Source of the DNA: Xestospongia muta
Lineage: Eukaryota; Porifera; Demospongiae; Haplosclerida; Petrosiidae
Assembly: GCA_963693285.1 (NCBI GenBank)
Contig: OY848917.1
Coordinates: 20,317,745 to 20,381,744, forward strand
DNA: 64,000 nt
Direction: 5' to 3'
Shown here in pieces: positions 41,449 through 49,231 of this stretch. The position numbers were made by a program, and so were the translations under genes. The first letter of the stretch is position 1. Each line of letters starts with the position of its first letter. Under the pieces are notes generated by a model. The model saw only the letters and a program-made list of their open reading frames with translations. It made no database searches and was not told the DNA's origin.

Positions 41449-44400
41449 ACTACAGTACCCTCGCTATGCGCCCACGCACAGCGAGGTTAATAAATTATAT
41501 CATACTTACCCACTATTATATTTTAAATGACACATTCAGATAACACACAATCACACCAACAGATAAGTAGAGAGAGAACAATACAGTAAACAAGGCAAGA
41601 AATATTGAACAGAATACAAATTGTATTACATTATATCATATTTACCTGCTATTATATTATAAAGGTCATATTCAGATAACATACAATCACACGAACATAA
41701 AAGTACAGACAAAAACAATACAGTAAACAAAGCTATAAATATTGAATTGAATACAATTACAAATTGTAATAAATTATATCATACTTACCCACTATTATAT
41801 TTTAAATGACACATTCAGATAACACACAATCACACCAACAGATAAGTAGAGAGAGAACAATACAGTAAACAAGGCAAGAAATATTGAACAGAATACAAAT
41901 TGTATTACATTATATCATACTTACCTGCTATTATATTATAAAGGTCATATTCAGATAACATACAATCACACAACCATAAAGTAGAGTGAAAACAATACAT
42001 TAAACAAACTAATAAATATTAAATTCGATTATATTGAGCTATGATTGTAAATTTAACAACTTTCGTAACATTCTATTCAATAAAACAATTACTTAATTTA
42101 ATAAGTACTACCTATATTTTGGATTGTTTATAACATTGACAGTTCCCGACTTCATAAAAATTACATATTATCACTGTATATTAATGGAACTATGACATAT
42201 AAGAAAATTGTTTTTCAAAATAATTCCAAAACAGTAAAAGATCATTTGTAAATCTTTTCTCAAATGTCTCATGACATTTATCTAAGAGATACATTTATAT
42301 TATGTTTATTATACTAGTCTACATGTTAATACTACCACAACTTCTTTGAGAATGTAGCATAATTATAGTACATAAAACTTGTTAAAATCAGGTACAAACA
42401 TCTTTTATCATTATAATACTAATGCTTATCAAACAGTTATCTACCAGTCATAGCTTTCCAATAACCAAAAACCAACTCAATTTTATTATTATCTAAATTA
42501 CCTCAGTAGTTACAGTGTTGATATCAACACCATTATCAACTAATGCTTCAACAATATCTGTGTGGCCTTTATATGATGCAAAATGAAGGGCTGTCCATCC
42601 AGCCTATTGTAACAGAAAAGAAGATCACTAACAATCTGATTAATGAACATCAATATTGCTATAATATATGTAGTTTTAAGGTTACTGTCCTAAACAAGAC
42701 TTCCATTCTTGAAAAATATCAAACAAAAAATAAAGTTTAAAGAAGTGATGCTTCATAAAATAGGCTTTATTACAGCTTTATTACAGTGTATGTGTGTACA
42801 GTTGAACCAATTGTTAATGATAGATGAAGATAGATAAATGTAGCTGATACAAATGTTATAACAAATTCACTACAATTAAATAACATCACTTTGTTCAATT
42901 CTGATATGTTCATGATGATATTCTTTGTTTTGGCATATTCCTTTATTTAGACTTAGTCCTACATGATTACATTCATGTTATTAACTTGTATGAATAAATG
43001 CTGAATTTACAGTATTATATTTAAAAGAGATACCAAATGAAACATGACATTATAAAAGCTCAGGCTTACTCCACAATGGCTTGCATTTATCCTATACTGC
43101 AGTGCCCAGATTTTGAGAAACCAGTTGTATTATAAAATGATGCATCAAAAGCATGAGGTTGGAGCTCTGCTTAGCTAACTACATGGAGATACTGCTGGTA
43201 GCCATTTTGTAGATTAGTCATGATGAGTCATACTTCTCTACCCAAGAGCAGTGAGCTCTTTGATTTTTGGCCAACTTTGTTGCCAGAAATTGAACATGTT
43301 CAATTTCTGTAACATTTCAGGCAACATTTTTCTGTTGCTGGTAACAAGTTTTTTTGTTGCCAGCAACAGGTAACACACAACATCCACTGAGCAACTTTGT
43401 TGCCAATAACTTTGTTGTCATTTTGCTAATAGCAACAAAGTTGCCTAGTGGATGGTGGCCTTTAGGTCATTAGGGTGTTACATTAATCAATATTAACATG
43501 TGTTCTTAAAATGTATTTTTAGTTATTGTAAGTATATTCCTTTTATGGTCATTTTTGGTTATACTATTAAGTCTTAAAGGTTAAGTAGGTAACATATTTC
43601 CTTTATCATTCTTTGTAGTTCTTAATTATGCTTTTCTGTAGGGAGAATCTTTTGCTTATTACATCATGCAGGTTATCATGTCATTTCCTTACTTCAAATT
43701 GTCACTTAGATTATGTCATTTGTCACTTAATTGATCAGATGTACTTTAGTTTGTATGTAAGGATAAGCATTTATTGCTTTTGTGTGTGTTCCATTTTGGT
43801 TATCAAAGAGACATTCTGGAGATATTGTGGCAGTAGTAACCATTCACAATAACACATGGTCCAAAATGTTTATAGGACTACCTGAGTACATGGCACCAGA
43901 GATATTGGAATTGCTGTGTGTGACAGGCAATTAAAATAACTTTCTATGTAAAAATAATTATAAATAACCTTGTAGGTTAAAGAAGAACATCATGTCTACA
44001 TTCAGTGTAATTACCTTGAATACAATAATGTTAATTGAAATTAGCACCAATATCTGAACAAGTGTTTATACTTGCAGGGACTAATACTAACATTAATTAA
44101 TTGATCCATGATCAACTGTACATGCTAGCTAGGTGTGTAGCTACTTTCTAAATAAATGCTTGCACACTGTATATATATACTAATTCAATGCAAGCTATGT
44201 ATGTATATAGTGATCAACACAACTGAACATACATGTACTATAGTAAAGCCTATGCTGTGAAGCAAAGTTCATTGACATCTCACAGACTATTATCTAAACA
44301 ACCACGTGTGCTGTCCATATACTACTGGATAGCAATTAATTTTTATTTGTTTAACTTTGTGGATGACTCTATACTCCCATATTTAACTATGACATTACAG

Positions 44401-46715
44401 CAATGAAATGTTAATTATGACAGTAGTAATTTATCAATATAAACTCAAATATACAAACTAATTCAGCAATAGACCAGTAACTACCTCAACTTGATTTGTT
44501 ATATAGCAAGAAAACAAAATATGTAGACAAAAACTAACGTATGTTATATTTCAAGAAAACCATTTAGACTGACTGTTTTATTCAATAAGTGTAAATCTAA
44601 ATAATAAAAATAACTTACATCATCTCTAGCATTTACGTTTGCACCTCTTGAAATGGCATCAATTACTTCTGGTAAGTTTCCTTCTTTGGCAGAATTAATT
44701 AGTTTGCTATTTTCTGAAGTAAAAACAAAAAAATATTAAATGTGTTAACTATAATAATTCCCCTAATCAAAATAATTTATATAAATATTACTTGTTGGTC
44801 AATTTATTCTGTATTTCAGTAATGATTATCAATTTGTACTAATAATATATTTTACTGTAAATAGTGTAGCAAACAATTAACAATGAAACCTCAAAAGAAA
44901 TGTATTTGGTTTTTAAGGTGTCATTCCTTGTTCAAGTTTAGTTTGACCCAGACTCAATGATTAAATCTCAGGATAAGAACATACTAACCAAATGGTTTGT
45001 TCTGCTAAATAGCCTTGTAAAAGTGCTTAGAATATGAAAAATACCTTATAGTAATAAAAGCTCTATTATTACTTGATGTATTCTATAGTTTGAAGATCAT
45101 CATTATCACATATGCTTTAACAAACTACAAAATTAATAGCAGAGAGTGTTATAACAAAAAATAACAATTAGTAAAAGAACAAACAAAGAGAGTCACAAAA
45201 AGCTTTAATAAAACTAAAACAATTTTAATAATACTAAACATTAGAGGTCACAAATATATTGTCATGATAATGCAACTTAATTGCCAGTATAATTCTACAA
45301 ACTACATGTCAAACACTGTATAGGTTGTAATGATGTCAAAAATGTGCAGTATTTTTAATAAATAATACTTATCATAGAGCATTCTCAGGCTACTCAAGCT
45401 AGACCTAGTGAGGTAACTTGTCATCTACTTCTCGATTGTTTTACAAACATCTGTTTTTTCTACCACAGCTATAATTACAGTAACATAGAAAAGTAATTAT
45501 CTTCCTTCAGACAAGTGGTTGACCTCTTTAATCATAGGGTAATATAATTCACACAATAAATTGTTGTTTTAACTGATTTATAGTCACATGATTGCATAAA
45601 CATATATGTTTTCATTAGTAGTTACTATGGATTGCAAAGTTCAAATAGCTCAATAAACTATGACTTCTAAAAAAGGATGTGTTTTATCTCTAGAGTTGTC
45701 CTATCATAACATCTGTCATCACAGCCCTGACACAACAGTTAAGCATATGCATCATAATTCTTTTGTCTAACTAGTGAGACATTAAACAAAATCTTCATTG
45801 TTATGACAATACATTGTATGACTGCATATAAATTAGTTCATATGTTAGATATAAAAATATCTCATCTTGCACTATATGCAACCCAACTAACCACACATTG
45901 GTTAAATCAAATTTGCAGTGTCACCAGGCTTCTAAAGGAAATTGTCATGAATTAAATTAGTAATTACAAAAAGGCTGTGTATTACAATATTTTAAATATA
46001 AATATCTACTGAGATTTAGGAATGACTTCAGCCTTGAGATAAAACACCTTATATACTTGTGCTAATATACATGTGGATTACATTATAACCTGCCAGGATG
46101 TTATAGTCCATTACATGATACTTCCTTGTTATTGTATTTTGTAGCTACTTGACAAAACTCAAACTTGTATAGATTTTCCTCACAGTATCAGCATTTATTG
46201 TATCAAAGACATGTAAAAGTTCAATGCACCTCTAATCTATGTGTACTGTTTCTAATATAACAGTATGTGATGCAACATTTTACTAGAAAATATATAACTC
46301 TCAAAGTCAAGAAACTGAGCAACGGTTGACAATTGTAAGAACCGCTCTCTAAAGGTTGATAAACAAGCCCATACATGCCTGCTTTTTGCTGAAACAAAAG
46401 TGTCCCAACTGAAAAAATATTTAGGCATTTAATTGAAGACAAAGAAAATTTTAAAAATGGCTACCACAAGAGAAGTATTTATATTATGTTACTTTGAACT
46501 GTGATTGGCCTATATACAACAGTAACGTACAACAGTGGATGGTCTAGATACACTTGATAGAACAAATTTAAGTGGAAGAGACTTAGATAGCTAAATAGGA
46601 ATATTATAGACGCTCCCTCTCTGAAGGAAACACTAGTGAGGTTGATTACACTCGACTACCACTCAGTCCTATCATTATACTTATAGCAAAATATGATGCT
46701 CTTACTATTTCCCAT
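16375..46715 (-). CDS. Large ANK-ROC-COR-Death protein with two membrane helices and a ZU5-like domain (about 23 exons)
   Basis: I assembled this gene by eye from exons with GT-AG borders and compatible phase. Exons: 46706-46715, 44619-44713, 42502-42603, 36690-36788, 35810-35911, 28557-28655, 27998-28099, 26032-26130, 25014-25112, 21883-23949, 21712-21787, 21615-21665, 21499-21558, 21079-21165, 20965-21024, 19966-20258, 19523-19592, 19125-19196, 18291-18820, about 18070-18238, 17798-17854, 17569-17646, 16375-16421. The product is about 1,506 residues: MGN start, ankyrin repeats (to about 310), ROC GTPase (about 340-540), COR (to about 958), linker, Death (about 1070-1166), helix 1 (about 1191-1214), ZU5-like (about 1215-1390) and helix 2 (about 1467-1490). 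ROC-COR proteins are signalling GTPases, and Death domains recruit partners in apoptosis or immunity. The exon 20/21 junction is unresolved in phase. Two adjacent genes (split before the Death exon) remain possible, but matching phase across the Death, linker and helix exons favours one. No transcript evidence is available. Confidence 0.7.
17569..17854 (-). CDS. Exons 21-22: short linker and transmembrane helix 2
   Basis: 17798-17854 encodes [19 protein letters not shown] (donor GTATGT). 17569-17646 encodes HPA, then [19 protein letters not shown] and TKS, a strong membrane helix followed by a basic residue (donor GTATGT). The two exons join in phase 1. Confidence 0.72.
18070..18238 (-). CDS. 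Exon 20: continuation of the ZU5-like region
   Basis: The acceptor TTGTAG is followed in phase 0 by [20 protein letters not shown] and later [12 protein letters not shown], with two more sequons. The 3' border is uncertain. GTATAT at about 18,075 gives phase 0, but the next exon needs phase 1. GTGATA a few codons on would fit but is a weak donor. Confidence 0.6.
18291..18820 (-). CDS. Exon 19: ZU5-like domain rich in N-glycosylation sequons
   Basis: The 530-base exon (phase 1 to 0) encodes about 177 residues. The stretch [20 protein letters not shown] followed by [15 protein letters not shown] and LCYIAIIG matches the strand pattern of ZU5 domains (S-x-Y-I-x-AS-x-KL-x-x-PV-x-V-x-x-EH). ZU5 occurs in ankyrins, UNC5 and PIDD, usually near Death domains, but in the cytoplasm. 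Here eight NxS/T sequons and the flanking membrane helices suggest a lumenal or extracellular position instead. The ZU5 call rests on pattern recall, not a search. Confidence 0.65.
19125..19196 (-). CDS. Exon 18: transmembrane helix 1
   Basis: The 72-base exon (acceptor TTTCAG, donor GTAAGA) encodes [20 protein letters not shown], about 22 uncharged residues forming one membrane helix. A second donor-like GTAAGT seven bases downstream would put the next exon out of frame, so I prefer GTAAGA. Confidence 0.75.
19523..19592 (-). CDS. Exon 17: acidic/threonine-rich juxtamembrane linker
   Basis: The 70-base exon (phase 0 to 1, acceptor TGCAG, donor GTAAGT) encodes [20 protein letters not shown] and a few more residues. 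It connects the Death exon and helix exon in frame. Confidence 0.7.
19966..20258 (-). CDS. Exon 16: Death domain
   Basis: The 293-base exon (phase 1 to 0) encodes a death-fold: [20 protein letters not shown], then [10 protein letters not shown] and [14 protein letters not shown]. The WYQLG-x-L, acidic loop, W in helix 5 and LLxALR pattern is characteristic of Death domains. The donor is GTCAGT. An in-frame ATG (20,264-20,266) just outside the acceptor would also permit a separate gene starting MSDKIVEK. Phase matching with exon 15 favours splicing. Confidence 0.8.
20965..21787 (-). CDS. Exons 11-15: linker between COR and Death domains
   Basis: Five small exons (21712-21787, 21615-21665, 21499-21558, 21079-21165, 20965-21024), mostly phase 1 at both ends, add about 111 residues of polar, serine/threonine-rich sequence. 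They encode a short helix ([20 protein letters not shown]), then [43 protein letters not shown] and [18 protein letters not shown]. Donors include the weak GTTTGT, GTAATA and GTTGGT, so single junctions are less certain than the set. Exons 11-13 are also found as relics at 14,487-14,775, which supports their reality. Confidence 0.7.
21883..23949 (-). CDS. Exon 10: last ankyrin repeat plus ROC GTPase and COR domains
   Basis: A single 2,067-base exon (689 codons, phase 0-0). It opens with [20 protein letters not shown], an ankyrin repeat. The GTPase shows a P-loop GDTSVGKSS (about residue 348 of the whole protein), a G3 motif DLAGHKEY (about 405) and a G4-like motif VVGSRLDEL (about 475-481). 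The last differs from the NKxD of Ras proteins but resembles the THLD-type motif of Roco proteins. The following about 400 residues have COR-like features, including helical segments and a SLQFCHIIE then LLFFPALI region. No kinase domain follows, unlike LRRK proteins. The exon end is set by the GTAAGT donor after codons for NPL; the open frame beyond it is intronic. Confidence 0.88.
25014..25112 (-). CDS. Exon 9: ankyrin repeat
   Basis: This is a 99-base, phase 0-0 exon ([20 protein letters not shown]...) with a CTCAG acceptor and a GTGAGT donor. It is single copy. The introns on either side (23,950-25,013 and 25,113-26,031) hold only AT-rich sequence with no feature I can name. Confidence 0.85.
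26032..26130 (-). CDS. Exon 8: ankyrin repeat, B type (copy 3)
   Basis: This is a 99-base, phase 0-0 exon ([20 protein letters not shown], then [13 protein letters not shown]), with a GTAAGT donor. Confidence 0.88.
26960..27540. repeat. 143-bp satellite, short array (about 4 units)
   Basis: This is the smallest array of the intronic satellite, in the exon 7 to exon 8 intron. Single diverged units also lie at about 26,480-26,640. Confidence 0.85.
27998..28099 (-). CDS. Exon 7: ankyrin repeat, A type (copy 3)
   Basis: This is a 102-base, phase 0-0 exon. It encodes [20 protein letters not shown]..., with the usual tryptophan changed to leucine. It is otherwise nearly identical to exons 3 and 5. 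Confidence 0.88.
28557..28655 (-). CDS. Exon 6: ankyrin repeat, B type (copy 2)
   Basis: This is a 99-base, phase 0-0 exon ([20 protein letters not shown]...) with a GTAAGT donor. It is nearly identical to exons 4 and 8. Confidence 0.88.
29380..35330. repeat. 143-bp satellite, main array (about 41 units)
   Basis: Successive units are spaced 143 bp (for example 29,701 and 29,844). The consensus contains ATTCAGATAACATACAATCA, ACAATTACAAATTGT (a short palindrome) and CATACTTACCAGCTATTATA. On the minus (sense) strand the last gives CTGGTAAGTATG, a consensus 5' splice site. Higher-order repeats are visible: a 429-bp trimer near 29,450-30,300 and a recent near-identical duplication about 1,988 bp apart (for example 32,041 and 34,029). 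Short open frames in the array are by-products of the repeat. Confidence 0.95.
35810..35911 (-). CDS. Exon 5: ankyrin repeat, A type (copy 2)
   Basis: This is a 102-base, phase 0-0 exon ([20 protein letters not shown]...), nearly identical to exons 3 and 7. Confidence 0.88.
36690..36788 (-). CDS. Exon 4: ankyrin repeat, B type (copy 1)
   Basis: This is a 99-base, phase 0-0 exon encoding [20 protein letters not shown] and [11 protein letters not shown], with a GTAAGT donor. Its first codon differs from the other B copies (AGA for GAT) because the acceptor region has changed. Confidence 0.85.
37515..42030. repeat. 143-bp satellite, third array, interrupted by an insertion
   Basis: About 23 units lie around an inserted element at 40,310-41,487. 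A four-unit higher-order repeat of 569 bp recurs at 38,566, 39,135 and 39,704. Confidence 0.93.
40310..41487. mobile_element. 1.18-kb non-autonomous element inside a satellite unit
   Basis: The satellite breaks at TAAT (40,306-40,309) and resumes at TAAT (41,488-41,491), so a 4-bp target duplication is likely. The 11-mer AACCTCGCTGT (40,329) is inverted at the right edge (41,478-41,488). The left edge also has a GGCACT..AGTGCC hairpin and the right edge a CCTCGCT...AGCGAGG hairpin. Inside are a 321-bp tandem duplication (40,611-40,931 and 40,932-41,252) and a (CA)n tract at 41,410-41,443. The minus-strand frames are short and unassigned. The superfamily is unclear. Confidence 0.75.
42502..42603 (-). 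CDS. Exon 3: ankyrin repeat, A type (copy 1)
   Basis: This is a 102-base, phase 0-0 exon encoding [20 protein letters not shown] and [13 protein letters not shown]. It is nearly identical to exons 5 and 7. The donor is GTAATT. Confidence 0.88.
43260..43465. repeat. Palindrome-rich MITE-like unit
   Basis: The left edge reads GGCCAACTTTGTTGCC and the right edge, complemented, GGCCACC...GGCAACTTTGTTGC. A perfect 22-base palindrome lies at 43,286-43,307, and inverted CAACTTTGTTGCC words recur inside. It lies in intron 2 of the large gene; the rest of that intron (43,466-44,618) shows nothing I can name. Confidence 0.5.
44619..44713 (-). CDS. Exon 2: first (half) ankyrin repeat
   Basis: The 95-base exon has a CTTCAG acceptor and a GTAAGT donor. 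It encodes [20 protein letters not shown] followed by ANVNARDD, a classic ankyrin helix pair and loop. It starts in phase 1 and ends in phase 0. Confidence 0.85.
46706..46715 (-). CDS. Exon 1: ten-base start exon (MGN...)
   Basis: The ATG sits in GCCATGG, a strong initiation context, and is followed by GGAAATA and a GTAAGA donor. Joined to exon 2 the product begins [17 protein letters not shown] in frame. Glycine at position 2 with a small residue at position 6 resembles an N-myristoylation signal. The same exon is conserved in the left duplicate (1177-1186). Intron 1 is about 2 kb. Such a short coding exon is easy to miss; the alternative is an unseen start elsewhere in intron 1. Confidence 0.55.
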
Positions 46716-47409
46716 GGCCACCACTTTCAGCTCAAAGTACAGGATCAAAAAGGAGTTTAGAAACGACGGACTAGCGACTGGAATGTCACCAATTAAATAG
46801 TGGCTGGCACAACGCCCCTGATGAATATTATGACTAAAGTCTATTCGCGTTCACCTTTGCTAATTAAAAATTATCATAACTTTCTAATAACTCGACCAAA
46901 TATTCAAAATTTCCTGACGACAGACCATCTGACATCATTTTTTTATATGACACGACCCACAAACAAGAACAACTTTTTTGTACTTTCCATAAGCAAAGTA
47001 TAGGAGATGTCATTGACCACGAGGAATGTGATCTTCGTTAATCAATAAATGGCTGCCGCTTGAAGAGAGAAACCAGTACGGTAAGAAATACCTTCTCGCT
47101 CTAAAAGTTTAATGATATAGATAGGTAAAGTACTATACTACTGTAGCTATAAAGAAGGAAGAAGAATACAACTATTTTGTATGAGAACAGAAATATTATT
47201 GAAATCAAACTTGAATCAGTAACAAAAAAATATTATAAAAGTTAAGATAGGGGTAATGCATTGTCTAAACAATCTTGATCAAAGTCTTCAAAAAACATTT
47301 GTTAAGTTGTGCCTTGGATTGGTACATATTGTTTGTATAAATTCTGTTATTTATTGTAGTGCTTCATTTATTAACTGTGATCTTTGTCCATCATACCATC
47401 ATTAATGTC

Positions 47410-48730
47410 ACTGTTGTTGTCATTGTAACTATCATCTTCCACCAATTTCAATTATGAATTCTTCTAATGTGTCCTCAACAAGTCCATATTTTTCAAAGTA
47501 ATCATTTTTTATGTCCACAACATGTCTGCAATAAATCCTCCACATGTCAGTTGTTGTATGTATTAATCCGTCAGATATAAGCTGTTCAATTTCTGGTAAG
47601 TTGTGTGTCTTATTATGTTTAGCTACATAGCCTTTCACAGAACCCTATGCTAACTCTATTGGATTGAGTTCATAATGGGCTACTGGTAACCTTAAAACTA
47701 TATGCATGTGTGTATGTGCTGTTTCATCAGTAAGGTACAAAGGTGCTGGTCTGTGTTGTTTTAATTTCTCTAGTAATGTGTTTTTAATGTCATTGTCATT
47801 ATATTCTATGTTGTATTTGTCTAACCATCTTTTAATATCATCTTTCTGTTTGTAGTTGTTGGAGGTTTTTCCTTTTGTTTATTATAGTACGAAGCATTGT
47901 ATAAAACTATTATGGATGTAGGTGGAATGTTCAGATGTAGCTGTTATGTAAACCATTCTGTAAAGTGTTCTGAGTTCATTTCATCATGATAATCTGCTTA
48001 CTTTGTCCTAGATTTAAAACCAAAGCCTGTACCAAGAACTCGACCCTCCATTCCACCAGCATGAACAACAATAATTTGTTGACCCTTCCCATTTGGCACC
48101 TTCCATTCCATGCTCCTTTACCATCAACTTCTACCTAAATATCTTCTTTACAGTGATATACATTTACCTATGTTTCATCAGTATAGATTGTCTTGTTATA
48201 TACCATTTCTTAGTTATGTATCATTTGGAAGTGTATATGTGTCTTTGTTCCAGTATATTACATTGCATGTATATGTACTGCTTACTGTACCTTTTCTTGT
48301 ATAAAAACCCCAACTCTCACAGAACCCTCCATAGACAAAACCTACCACCTCTAAAAACCCCATCCAGTTTTAATTTATCTAATACAGTAGTCAAAGTGAG
48401 ATATTGTTTTGTATAAAAGCTATGAACAGTATGTCGCATTACTTATTTGTCAAGAGAGTACGTGTACCCTAGATGTTGTGTGTTTAACAGGAGTCATAAA
48501 TTACCCTCTTGAGAAATATATTCATTATAAATATTACGCACACTTCTTACTGATACACCTATAGCATCTGCTGTACATTTTACGATCCTCTCTCTCAAAA
48601 TTGAGCTTCCTTTTTTTCTCTTTCTCAATGAACTGCTTTATCTTTTCAATTACATGTTTGGTTTGTGATGTCAATCTAACCCCCTTTCCAGGTTTCTTAA
48701 CTACCTTATGTATAACCTGATGGTCTTATT
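47410..48730 (-). pseudogene. IS630/Tc1-type (DDE_3) transposase remnant, right copy
   Basis: This copy is longer than its relative at 5,880. Reverse-strand pieces include the N-terminal helix-turn-helix region (about 48,540-48,720), DETWVN near 48,160-48,180, KGQQIIVVHAGGMEG (about 48,050-48,090), and LPVAHYELNPIELA followed by TAG where a tryptophan is expected (about 47,643-47,700). The C-terminal part is open at 47,432-47,638 (VKGYVAKHNKTHNLPEIEQL; WRIYCRHV). The motif order and the ELNPIE box are diagnostic for this family. It is inactive. Confidence 0.82.
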
Positions 48731-49089
48731 TGGTGATGGAAGATGAGCTGGTTCAAATATAATGTAACACTGATAAGAATAGGATCATAACGTGCAGTAT
48801 TTTTCAACTGAAATAATGTCACAGGTAGGCTATCTGAGTCATGTTAAATATGCAAGATGCTCCTACACAGCTGATAGGCTCTAATTTACCATCTAAACAA
48901 TGGTATCTCTGCATAAGCATCAGTTACTATGTTCTTGTTTTTCTGGTTTTTTAATTACTGAGACTAAGACTTTGTAAAGAAAATGAACTGTATTTTAATT
49001 ACTTGTGACTAATTTTTTATATATTCTGATATTTCATCCTAGCAATTTGTATTGTATTAGACTTAAGAAAAATTTAGGTACCTGTATAG

Positions 49090-49123
49090 TGTGATAAACT
49101 GAAACAGATTTTGTATTTTGTGC

Positions 49124-49170
<47 letters not shown>

Positions 49171-49190
49171 ATTATTATTATTAATATTAA

Positions 49191-49231
<41 letters not shown>

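Larger units (their letters stand above)
26032..42840. repeat. Three tandem copies of an ankyrin exon pair with its intron
   Basis: The unit, in gene order, is an A exon (102 bases), a satellite-bearing intron and a B exon (99 bases). Copies span about 36,690-42,840, 28,557-36,170 and 26,032-28,330. Intron flanks match closely (for example 27,540-27,990, 35,330-35,800 and 42,010-42,490). The copies differ mainly in satellite length: about 3.3, 5.9 and 0.6 kb. All exons are phase 0-0, so each duplication adds 67 residues, two ankyrin repeats, without breaking the frame. Confidence 0.9.
45491..49130. repeat. Right copy of the segmental duplication (first part)
   Basis: This copy is colinear with 1-7,620 and keeps the empty target sites of both the MITE (46,807-46,810) and the MULE (47,060-47,068). 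It includes intron 1 and the start exon of the large gene, and probably its promoter upstream of 46,715. Confidence 0.9.

Noticed and set aside
40310..41487. Helitron identity for the inserted element
   Set aside because: There is a hairpin at an end but no CTRR terminus or TC start, and a 4-bp target duplication is likely, which Helitrons do not make.
29380..42030. CRISPR-like regular repeats
   Set aside because: Units are contiguous, diverged satellite copies without unique spacers or cas genes, in a eukaryotic intron.
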